A stretch of 32,571 nt of DNA from Nitrospinota bacterium (GTDB lineage Bacteria > Nitrospirota > Nitrospiria > Nitrospirales > UBA8639): the NCBI GenBank assembly GCA_022572725.1, contig JACZVJ010000025.1:1-32571 (forward strand), in the 5' to 3' direction. Shown piece by piece: positions 8,190 through 15,076 of this stretch. How positions within the stretch are numbered: the stretch's first letter is position 1; each line of letters begins with the position of its first letter. The position numbers and the translations under genes were made by a program. The notes beneath the pieces were generated by a model that had not been told where the DNA came from, searched no databases, and saw only the letters and a program-made list of their open reading frames with translations.

Positions 8190-8437
8190 GAAAAGTCTGG
8201 CTCACTCCTTTGGCCTAAATAGCCCTCAAGACCTTCGAGCCAAACACCCTCCCGAAAATCAAAGAAGCCCTCCGGCACCTCGCCCAACACCCGCTGGAGG
8301 GAAAACCACCCAAAGGATTTAAAAAAGATACGGTATGGTCTTACCGGGGGTGGCCTTACCGCATTCTCTACCGACTTATAGGGACTGAATGACTCGATGG
8401 CTTAGCGGTCGAACACCGGAAGGATGTGTATCGCTAA
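8186..8437 (+). pseudogene. RelE/ParE-type toxin gene, inactivated by two in-frame stops
   Basis: Starting at the GTG that overlaps the antitoxin stop codon, the frame reads VRKVWLTPLA, stop, IALKTFEPNTLPKIKEALRH, then LAQHPLEGKPPKGFK, VWSYRGWPYRILYRLIGTE, stop, LDGLAVEHRKDVYR, stop. Apart from TAA at 8216-8218 and TGA at 8390-8392 the 84-codon frame is intact. Its content is that of a RelE/ParE mRNA interferase or gyrase inhibitor: a basic helix, a WxYRxxPYRI strand and the C-terminal H-R-x-x-VYR signature. The GTG start, four-base overlap with the antitoxin and family pairing all support a former two-gene toxin-antitoxin operon. Loss is by substitutions, not frameshifts, so decay looks recent. 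A sequencing error would have to hit twice to explain it. Confidence 0.85.
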
Positions 8438-8448
8438 AATGAGGCCCT

Positions 8449-10764
8449 TTACAGGGTGGTGCCGTGCATGCGGGCAAAGAGTTCCCAATCGAAGGGTTTA
8501 GGAGTCAGGGCATGAAGAGGCACAGCCTCAATGTTCCCTGAATCTCGGTAGGCCAACATGCAGCCGATTACCTGTTGAGGCTGCTCAACCAGGCGCTTGA
8601 TGACTTCGTACGCGAGGTGCTGAGCCATAGCCTTGTCCGTTGGGGTTGGAGGGGCCCCCCGTAAGGTATGACCTAGAATCGTGGCTTTTGTGGCCACGGG
8701 AAGTGGATAATGCGCAGTTTTCTTTTGACGATCACACTGCCACTGGACAAGCCTGTTGGCCACATACTGGGTCAGGCCGTGGGTTCCACCTTCCGGGTGG
8801 TGCCGATGAGGAGTCCGCTCTGCCACGATAAAAATATGGCTTTTGTTTGGGACCCCCAAGGTTTGGGTTAAATTCCCAAGGATAAACTCCTCAATATAAC
8901 TATCCGGATCAGGATGTTCGTTGACCAAAAGCCCTTCAGCTCTTGCCTGGTAGGCACAGGTCAGCGCGAGGTGGCCAGATCCCGCGCCCATCACCTCGAC
9001 GAAAAACACGGTTCCCATAGCCGCACTGGTGGCTTTGAGCGACTCGATTGATTGATTGGCTAACGCGACAGCTGAATGGAGTCCGAGCGAAGTGGTGCCA
9101 GCGATGTTGTCATCAATCGTGCCAGGGACTCCCACAACCTGGACACCATACCGTTCATAAATGGCACGAGCACCCCGAAGGCTCCCGTCTCCTCCAAGGA
9201 CCACTAAGGCCCCATCCTCCAGGTAAGGTTTGAGGTGGTGAATCGCCGCTTGTTGGACCTCTTCATCTTTAAAATCTTCGAATCGGCTGCTTCCGATGGG
9301 GCTGCTGGCGTGGTTGCTCATCCCCCGGGAATCGTGCTCGGAAACTGGCTCAATCCAATTATTGGCCAAGCCGAGAAAGCCGTGCTGAACAAAGAACACC
9401 TCGATGCCTAGACGGTTCCCGGTCACACGAAGTTCTTTTAAGGCCGCCCCGGCCCCGGCAAAATCGCCACCGGAGACCAAGGCCACGAGCCTCCGAATTT
9501 GACCAGGTTTAAGGGTCACACGGGCCTGACGATCCTGTTCCACAGTTATCCAGGCATCCCGTACCACCTTTTCCCGCTCTGAAAGCCCGACGGCAGTGGA
9601 GTACCCGGACAACTGCCCATGCTCAAAGGTCAAAAGGACCACGTTATCCTGCCCTTCTTTGTATCCACTGAATTCAGCAAAGGCTTCATGGAAAGGCCGT
9701 GGGTCCAGATAGATGATCAAGGCCCGCAAAGTGGAACTATGGGTGTAGAGACAGAGGACCTTGCCCTGGTGCGCCACACCCAACTGATGAAACCCGTCGA
9801 TGACATTCATATACAGTTCAAAGAAAGAGTGACCACCGGGGTAACTGTAGAGGGGGTGCTGGATGAGTCGCTTGGCGGTGCTGGCCTCCACTCCAAAGGC
9901 CTTGGCAGCTTCCTCGATTTCGGCTGTTTTATCGATCCCCGTGGCCCATCCAAAATCCTGGGATTCCAAAGCACACTCCGCTTCGGGCCGAGTGACCTTG
10001 ACCAACCCTGGAGCAATAGCAGCGATAACCCGTTCAAAGAGTTGTCGAGTATTGGGACTTTTACTGACCAGATGAATGAAGGTTTGCGGGTCAAGGTAAT
10101 TACTTAATTGAAGGTAATCTAACTGATGCTCCACTATCCCTAGCATTCGAGCCAGTCCGGCACCAATCGAATCCGCCTTGGGAAATCCCCGTTCTGGATC
10201 AAGGTAATTCGCGAGCCGGCACCCCACCCGATGCGTCTTGCTTTCCACTCGAGAGATGCCGTGTCGCATGGTGAATAACAGGGTCCGGTTAGCCAAATCA
10301 CGGGGCATGAGCCAAAACCGATCCTCTCCCATGTTGAGGACCGTTCGACTCTCCGTGAGCTGCGGGGTCAGATGTTGGCGGGGCACGATCGCCTCGGGAC
10401 GGCGGCGTGTCGGTTTCCGAATAGCACCAATTGGGGCTCGCAATATCGGAGACAGTTCCCCTCGGGCAAGGAGTTGGTTCCAGGCCGCGAAAAATACCAA
10501 CTCGTCTCCCCCGCAGTCCTCTCTTATAAGAGCGCTGCGGAGACCACGATACGTTTTGGCATCGGGTAGCCCGGCTTGCGCGCGTTGGACAAAAGCCTTG
10601 ATCGCTTCTGTAGCCTGGGGCACTCGACTCGATCGGGTTGGGTCTTTTATGACAGGGGTAGGAACTTCAAACCCATCAACATGCGGTCGTTGGGCAAGGG
10701 CTTCTCCATAGGCCAGAAGGCCCTTCACCGTGACAAAATCAAGCGTTCCCACTTCGGGGCTCAT
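8449..10764 (-). CDS. Histidine phosphatase-phosphofructokinase fusion
   Basis: A 771-residue protein with two recognisable parts. Residues about 160-390 resemble the histidine phosphatase (phosphoglycerate mutase-like) superfamily: LLFTMRHGISRVE with the RHG triad at 167-169, SYPGGHSFFELYMNVI, and LCLYTHSSTLRALI with the second histidine at 342. Residues about 425-771 are a PfkA-type phosphofructokinase: LVSGGDFAGAGAAL at the nucleotide loop, VVLGGDGSLRGA at 522-532, GVPGTIDDNIAGT at 545-557 (cognate of the PKTIDND catalytic motif, with the catalytic aspartate kept) and VEVMGAGSGHLAL (cognate of the EVMGR.aG block). Residues 1-150 have no fold I recognise. The start ATG follows AGGTGAGGA. 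It could phosphorylate fructose-6-phosphate and dephosphorylate a sugar phosphate on one chain, or the phosphatase part may be regulatory. Changes in the first glycine loop leave the phosphoryl donor uncertain. Confidence 0.82.
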   Translation of the reverse strand: MSPEVGTLDFVTVKGLLAYGEALAQRPHVDGFEVPTPVIKDPTRSSRVPQATEAIKAFVQRAQAGLPDAKTYRGLRSALIREDCGGDELVFFAAWNQLLARGELSPILRAPIGAIRKPTRRRPEAIVPRQHLTPQLTESRTVLNMGEDRFWLMPRDLANRTLLFTMRHGISRVESKTHRVGCRLANYLDPERGFPKADSIGAGLARMLGIVEHQLDYLQLSNYLDPQTFIHLVSKSPNTRQLFERVIAAIAPGLVKVTRPEAECALESQDFGWATGIDKTAEIEEAAKAFGVEASTAKRLIQHPLYSYPGGHSFFELYMNVIDGFHQLGVAHQGKVLCLYTHSSTLRALIIYLDPRPFHEAFAEFSGYKEGQDNVVLLTFEHGQLSGYSTAVGLSEREKVVRDAWITVEQDRQARVTLKPGQIRRLVALVSGGDFAGAGAALKELRVTGNRLGIEVFFVQHGFLGLANNWIEPVSEHDSRGMSNHASSPIGSSRFEDFKDEEVQQAAIHHLKPYLEDGALVVLGGDGSLRGARAIYERYGVQVVGVPGTIDDNIAGTTSLGLHSAVALANQSIESLKATSAAMGTVFFVEVMGAGSGHLALTCAYQARAEGLLVNEHPDPDSYIEEFILGNLTQTLGVPNKSHIFIVAERTPHRHHPEGGTHGLTQYVANRLVQWQCDRQKKTAHYPLPVATKATILGHTLRGAPPTPTDKAMAQHLAYEVIKRLVEQPQQVIGCMLAYRDSGNIEAVPLHALTPKPFDWELFARMHGTTL

Positions 10765-10848
10765 TCCTCACCTTTTTGGTGCATTGAAGATGTGCCCATG
10801 AAAAAAGCTTTGGCGAGGATATGAAGATCACACTCGCAACGTATTTTA

Positions 10849-11418
10849 CTAAACTTGTCGGTTAGATGGGATATAGAATTCATGCCCGCCGATAGTGGCA
10901 ACCTTCTGACTGACCTTGGCCCAGTAGGGAGTCCTGACCAGATTGGGGTTATAAAAAAGAACCGCCCCATCCACGATCTTTCTTCCATCCTGGACAAGTC
11001 GCCAAGCCAATAAGCTGTCCCGCATCTCCTTATTTCTGAGATCGAATCGCACCTGATGGGGGCTTTTAAAATTCCAAGGTTGGAATTGTCTGGGTTTCAA
11101 GACGGTTCCTTTAATCGTTCCATCGCTTTGATACCGTAGCTTCATTCTATTCCTGATGACGGCAGCCACCGCCAGCTTGCCTGCGAAACTCTCTCCCCTC
11201 GCTTCAAGATACACGGTTAGGGCGGCAAGGGTCTCTTCAGAAAACATCGGTTGGTCTCCCCAAAGGCCTGCGAAATTTCCAATGGAGAGTGGCATTCCAA
11301 CGACTCCGGCCCTGGCATGAACGGGTATCAGAGGGCTTGCGGTCATGCCGGGCATAAGGAGAACCGAAAGAAATCCCACCATGCTGATGGCCATTCCAAC
11401 TCTCAGATGTTTGCTCAT
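10849..11418 (-). CDS. SleB-type cell wall hydrolase, exported
   Basis: A protein of about 189 residues from the chosen ATG. It opens with a Sec signal peptide (positively charged start, then GMAISMVGFLSVLLMPGMTA). The mature part carries the hydrolase_2/SleB signature: LAALTVYLEARGE with the catalytic glutamate, then GKLAVAAVIRNR, and the PRQFQPWN block seen in the family. These enzymes cleave the glycan strands of peptidoglycan, so it should work in the periplasm on wall turnover. The frame also allows a TTG start at 11451 or an ATG at 11442 near a GGAGG, which would add about 11 residues before the signal peptide; I prefer the ATG at 11418 behind a GAGGGGG site. No partner gene is apparent next door. 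Confidence 0.82.
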   Translation of the reverse strand: MSKHLRVGMAISMVGFLSVLLMPGMTASPLIPVHARAGVVGMPLSIGNFAGLWGDQPMFSEETLAALTVYLEARGESFAGKLAVAAVIRNRMKLRYQSDGTIKGTVLKPRQFQPWNFKSPHQVRFDLRNKEMRDSLLAWRLVQDGRKIVDGAVLFYNPNLVRTPYWAKVSQKVATIGGHEFYIPSNRQV

Positions 11419-11674
11419 GACGGAGATTCCCCCTCTATTCATCCTCGCCAAATGTCCTCCCTATGAATAAAAATCCTTGTCAGGACATGCCCTCAAAAGA
11501 TTCCCCATGCAGCCCAGGCCAGCCACACCTCCCAATTGGCTTCGGGAAAGAAGAACTTTGCTCGTTCCCTGTCTATGGAATCCGGAATTCAACACGAGAT
11601 TGGCTGGAACCTGTTTCAGTTAGGGAGACTTTTAGCAGCTTGCGAGCAATCGACCAGGGTCTGGCACCCAGAGA

Positions 11675-12004
11675 TCATGAAGTCTGAGCCAAGACCTGCT
11701 TTTCTGCCTCGAGCCAGTCGCCCTCGTGATATCCGTGCTGGAATCCCCGTTGCGCATACAGATCATAGGCACACTGGGCAATGAGCCCTTGCACCTCCGT
11801 AGGGACTGGGGCACGATGTCCGGAAGTGGGCTCACTCTTATTCACATCCCCAACCGGGATAGCCGAGTTCGAGGTGGCACCGGGATTTTTCTTCTTGGGA
11901 GAAGAAGGTTTCTTGACTCTGGGAGCAGCATCAAGTGCTGTGTTTTCTTCACGCTCAGATTTTCTCGTAGATTTTTTTATCATTTCCCACCACCAAACTT
12001 TCAT
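11675..12004 (-). CDS. DUF2934 domain protein
   Basis: A small protein of about 109 residues. The N-terminal two-thirds are lysine, serine and proline rich and look disordered. The C-terminal 40 residues, IAQCAYDLYAQRGFQHGYHE then GDWLEAEKQVL, match DUF2934, a short helical domain common in Proteobacteria, Acidobacteria and Nitrospira and of unknown function. Three starts are possible: GTG at 12022, ATG at 12004 (behind GAGGTGGAGG, spacing a little long) and ATG at 11983. I chose 12004. It lies between the wall hydrolase and the RRM gene on the same strand, but the gaps are too large to claim an operon. Confidence 0.75.
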   Translation of the reverse strand: MKVWWWEMIKKSTRKSEREENTALDAAPRVKKPSSPKKKNPGATSNSAIPVGDVNKSEPTSGHRAPVPTEVQGLIAQCAYDLYAQRGFQHGYHEGDWLEAEKQVLAQTS

Positions 12005-12145
12005 GTTGTAGTCTGCCTCCACCTCTTAACAAGTGGCTGAAGAAGCCACCGGGAACACTCGGGGAAAGGCTGGCCCACCACCTTTGGGGGTTCACCCCTT
12101 CTGATGATGGTCCGCCTTCCTGGACCTTGATCTAGTTGATAAATC

Positions 12146-12430
12146 CTATCGCCAGCCCACCTCAGCCCTATCTTGTCTGGGCGCCTGAGGCCTGGCCTCG
12201 TTGACCAACAACGAGCGTCCACCTAGTTCAGTACCATTCAGTTCGGCAATTGCGGCTACGGCTTCCTGGCCATTGGACATTTCCACAAAACCGAAGCCAC
12301 GTGAGCGGCCAGACAATTTGTCCGTTATCACACGTGCTGACTCAACGGTCCCGTACTCGTCAAACAAGCCCTTCAACTCCTGGTCAGTCGTGGAAAAGGG
12401 CAAACCACCCACATAGATCTTTGAAGTCAT
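12146..12430 (-). CDS. RRM-domain RNA-binding protein
   Basis: A 94-residue single-RRM protein. RNP2 (IYVGGL, residues 5-10) and RNP1 (RGFGFVEM, residues 44-51) are both complete with their aromatic RNA-contacting residues, and the whole RRM spans residues 3-80, followed by a short basic tail. These bacterial glycine-rich RRM proteins are often cold- or stress-induced RNA chaperones in the cytoplasm. The ATG has GGAGG nine bases upstream. It is preceded by a long leader with a good promoter and a hairpin (see 12574-12648), consistent with post-transcriptional control. Its downstream neighbour on the same strand is the DUF2934 gene, 124 bases away. Confidence 0.93.
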   Translation of the reverse strand: MTSKIYVGGLPFSTTDQELKGLFDEYGTVESARVITDKLSGRSRGFGFVEMSNGQEAVAAIAELNGTELGGRSLLVNEARPQAPRQDRAEVGWR

Positions 12431-12573
12431 AGACTTCCTCCTTGAATTGGAATTGTGACTAAAATTGGAGAACAGTCGAAAGGAAGAAACAGACCGAAGG
12501 CGAGAAAACCGTAGCGGCTGAGATCAACTTCCGATCAAATCAACATTCCCCCAAAAACACCGACTCCTGACAG

Positions 12574-12603
12574 CCTTGGATGAGTGATGGTCAAAATCCA
12601 AGG
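12574..12603 (-). promoter_or_regulatory. Hairpin in the RRM gene leader
   Basis: CCTTGGAT (12574-12581) and ATCCAAGG (12596-12603) form a perfect 8-bp stem with a 14-base loop. It falls near the 5' end of the predicted RRM transcript, 8 bases downstream of the likely start site. It is not followed by a T run on the minus strand, so it is not a simple terminator. A role in mRNA stability or temperature response is inference. Confidence 0.45.
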
Positions 12604-12618
12604 CACAAACGAGGTCGG

Positions 12619-12648
12619 ACTATACATGAAGCCTTTCGTAACATGCAA
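12619..12648 (-). promoter_or_regulatory. Sigma70-like promoter of the RRM gene
   Basis: On the minus strand TTGCAT (12648-12643) and TATAGT (12624-12619) are separated by 18 bases, close to the TTGACA/TATAAT consensus. Transcription would start near 12611, giving a leader of about 180 bases before the ATG at 12430. Long leaders are typical of cold-shock-type RNA chaperone genes. Confidence 0.5.
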
Positions 12649-12840
12649 TAAAAAAAATGTGAATTTCTGAAAAGGCCGTGGAATTTAGGGGACGGCCCTA
12701 AGCTTCTAGGACTAATGTCCTACCTTAAAACTTGGAGATTGGGCAATCCGGACCCTCGCATTAAGGACTTTCTAGCTACCGGACTCCTTTTCCGGAATTT
12801 CACCTGACGGAATTTCCCTTCCCGTTTTCGGATCATAGGA

Positions 12841-12953
12841 ATAGAAAATGGGGCTGAAGTCTTTTTTCCCCACCAATACACACACCCAGCCCGGCCCCCA
12901 GCTATGTACTTGACAAGCCGAATGGCCAGGGAAAACAAGGTTGCAGTGCGAGC
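12841..12953 (+). repeat. Direct repeat, copy A, downstream side of pyk
   Basis: About 113 bases that recur at 14784-14903. Long shared blocks include CTTTTTTCCCCACCAATACA, CCCCCAGCTATGT and CAAGCCG, ending in an AAGGTT..AG.GCGAGC block; copy B has an insertion of about 9 bases. The copies lie in the same orientation on both sides of pyruvate kinase. The surrounding 12649-13118 holds no believable gene: a 109-codon minus frame (12720-13049) runs through this repeat and the tandem repeat beside it and has no family resemblance. Confidence 0.8.
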
Positions 12954-12962
12954 TAGTAAGTC

Positions 12963-13016
12963 AATACTCATGCCTGACCCCATATTTTTAATACTCATGC
13001 CTGACCCCATATTTTT
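12963..13016 (+). repeat. Two perfect tandem copies of a 27-bp unit
   Basis: The unit AATACTCATGCCTGACCCCA followed by TATTTTT occurs at 12963-12989 and again at 12990-13016 without a mismatch. It contains a TGCCTGACCCC word like those in REP-type intergenic repeats. Its edge is 9 bases from the end of direct repeat copy A. Confidence 0.9.
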
Positions 13017-13118
13017 CAGGAGAAAATTGAGGTGGGGAATTTCGTTCATGGCACCACCTGACTATTGCTTCAGCTGAACGCTCCCCCCCTTCCCTAGCAA
13101 AAAAGGACAAGGCAAGCC

Positions 13119-14519
13119 TCATGGGATATCTCGAATTTGAATCGAATCGACCCGTTGTTGAGCCAAGACGTCTGAGATAATCACGACTTTTTCCCCTGTG
13201 TGGAAATGTTCACGTTGTTTTAAAATCCTAAATGCGGTTTGCAACGTTTTTTCAGGGTCTGAGCTAAAACTGATCCGGAACGGATACACCCCTCGATTGA
13301 GGGTCATGGTCCGACGTGATTGACTCATGTTGGTAAAGGCATAAATGTTCGTGGAAAAAGGACGACAATTTGAGACAAAATCGGCCATGATGCCTCTTCT
13401 GGTAATCACCACAATCCCTTTGGCTTGTAACCCTTCTGCGAGCTTGACCGCAGCGACCGCCAATTGCTGTTTATCTGCGGTAATGTGTAGGTGTTTCGCA
13501 AATTGCAAGCCTGGAATCTCTTCGGTTTTGGTCGCAATTTTGCGCAGATGCTCAATACATTTAAGCGGATATTTACCCATGGCTGTTTCTCCGGATAACA
13601 TCACCGCATCGACTTCTTCATAGATCGCATTGGCCACGTCCGTCACCTCGGCACGTGTGGGAATGGGATGATGAATCATGGATTCCAGCAGGTGGGTCGC
13701 GACAATCACGCGTTTTCCATATTGCGCGCACAGCCGTACAATTTTGCGCTGCACATTCGGCAACTCTTCCAGGTTGATTTCCACACCCAAATCTCCCCGA
13801 GCCACCATAATGCCATCCGATTCCTGAATAATATCTTCCAGATTTTGAACCCCTTCCTGATTTTCAATTTTCGCAATGATTTTAATTCTCCCGGCTTTGC
13901 TGCCCATGAGGTGTTTTAATTGCCGAATATCCTCTGCCTCACGAACAAAAGAAAGGGCAATAAAGTCCACATCTTGAGATAAGCCAAACACGATATCTTT
14001 TTCATCCTTTTGAGTAATAGCGGGTAGGTTGACATGAATCCCTGGTAAATTGACATGGCGTTTACTTTTCAAGACGCCCCCATCCAGGACGCGGCATTGC
14101 ATGAGTCGATCTTCTTTTTCCAGGACTTCAAGGTTGATCAACCCATTATCCACGGTAATCTTATCTCCCACATTGACTGTCTGGATTAAATCGGCATAGT
14201 CGATGTGAATAGAACTTTCTTCCACATCCACTGGCCCTCGCGCTGTGATGGAAATGATCGTGCCTTGCTTTAAATCTAAATCGGTAGACAAGTCCCCTGT
14301 CCGGATTTCAGGGCCTTGCGTGTCCAAGAGAACAGGAATAGGAAATTCGACTTTTTTATTCAGCGTCTTGATGTGTTTGATCACTTTGGCGTGAGATTCG
14401 TGGTCTCCATGGGACATGTTCAAACGCACAATGTTCATGCCGGTGTCATACATTTTTCGCAACATCTCGTAGGATTCCGTAGCCGGTCCGATCGTACAGA
14501 TGATTCTTGTCTTTTGCAT
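13119..14519 (-). CDS. pyk: Pyruvate kinase
   Basis: A 466-residue protein, the usual length of bacterial pyruvate kinase. It converts phosphoenolpyruvate and ADP to pyruvate and ATP, the last step of glycolysis. Diagnostic motifs are KTRIICTIGPAT at the N-terminus, NMSHG, LLDTQGPEIRTG, the active-site block IAKIENQEGVQNLEDI with MVARGDLGVE, and DAVMLSGETAMGKYP. The C-terminal domain has the GIVVITRRG strand typical of the regulatory domain. I chose the ATG at 14519 behind AGGGACGG; the frame extends 20 codons upstream without conservation. The gene stands alone and is AT-richer than the glycan module. Two direct repeats lie on either side of it, so it may sit in a mobile or recombination-prone segment, though the gene itself looks intact. 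Confidence 0.97.
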   Translation of the reverse strand: MQKTRIICTIGPATESYEMLRKMYDTGMNIVRLNMSHGDHESHAKVIKHIKTLNKKVEFPIPVLLDTQGPEIRTGDLSTDLDLKQGTIISITARGPVDVEESSIHIDYADLIQTVNVGDKITVDNGLINLEVLEKEDRLMQCRVLDGGVLKSKRHVNLPGIHVNLPAITQKDEKDIVFGLSQDVDFIALSFVREAEDIRQLKHLMGSKAGRIKIIAKIENQEGVQNLEDIIQESDGIMVARGDLGVEINLEELPNVQRKIVRLCAQYGKRVIVATHLLESMIHHPIPTRAEVTDVANAIYEEVDAVMLSGETAMGKYPLKCIEHLRKIATKTEEIPGLQFAKHLHITADKQQLAVAAVKLAEGLQAKGIVVITRRGIMADFVSNCRPFSTNIYAFTNMSQSRRTMTLNRGVYPFRISFSSDPEKTLQTAFRILKQREHFHTGEKVVIISDVLAQQRVDSIQIRDIP

Positions 14520-14783
14520 AAGGCCGTCCCTGGAATGTGAATGATCCTCAATTGTGCAATAACTCATCAGATTCAGCAATGCGGGCGGTATGAGTGGCCC
14601 GTTTGACCAGAACGTGTCACAGACCTTTCAGGAGCCAAGCCGGTGGTTTCGATTGCCAGGGGAACAGGAACTTGCGGTGGCCCAGGTCAACCTTTGGCGG
14701 GCGGCAAACCAACGCCCTGACCCAACAGGAGACCGACGTCCTAACCAAGGAGGAAAAGGGGGCATTCTGGTTTTTTGAGGGGT

Positions 14784-14903
14784 ATAGAAAAGTCTGGAGT
14801 CTTTTTTCCCCACCAATACACGGATCCAGTCCAGCCCCCAGCTATGTCCTTGTCAAGCCGGATCGACCAGGGAAATTAGGGAAAATAAGGTTCCAGCGCG
14901 AGC
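14784..14903 (+). repeat. Direct repeat, copy B, upstream side of pyk
   Basis: Matches copy A at 12841-12953 in the same orientation, with an insertion of about 9 bases (CAGGGAAATTAGGGAAAA against CAGGGAAAA). The rest of 14520-15076 contains no gene that I can support: the 5' side must hold the pyk promoter, and the 3' side holds the second copper-ATPase tail remnant. Short frames across the repeat have no family resemblance. Confidence 0.8.
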
Positions 14904-14974
14904 GAGGATCGTACGGGGTGGAACGAAGGAAAGGGTCTAATCCACCCCCTTTTCAGACCCGCTCTTAGGCGAAA

Positions 14975-15070
14975 ACCATGTCGAGGGGCGTTGGTGATGA
15001 CGGCCACGGAGCTAAACGTCATACCACGCTGGCAATGATGGAACTGAGTCAGGGCCTAAAAGCCCTATGA
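14975..15070 (-). pseudogene. Decayed 3' end of a copper P-type ATPase (remnant 2)
   Basis: On the minus strand the sequence passes from GGGCTTTTAG (cognate of GLL in the intact ATPase) through IIASV, a one-base deletion, then MTFSSVAVITNAP. The intact protein has [19 protein letters not shown]. The deletion falls between the codons for SV and MT (near 15022). After NAP the similarity fades. The remnant begins 7 bases beyond the stop codon of the M48 peptidase gene, whose own upstream neighbour is the intact ATPase. It is the second such tail in the window after 517-667. Confidence 0.78.
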
Positions 15071-15076
15071 GGCCAA

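Noticed and set aside
8186-8437. Reading the toxin frame as a functional gene
   Set aside because: Stops at codons 11 and 69 remove almost all of the domain, and no good internal start would restore it.
11463-11784. Overlapping short plus-strand frames after the wall hydrolase
   Set aside because: Two frames overlap each other, neither has a domain, and the codon pattern is not persuasive.
12963-13016. CRISPR-like array
   Set aside because: Only two copies with no spacer between them and no cas genes; it is a simple tandem repeat.
12720-13049. 109-codon minus-strand frame
   Set aside because: It runs through the 27-bp tandem repeat (giving NMGSGMSI twice) and direct repeat copy A, with no family resemblance. 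I treat it as a by-product of repeats.
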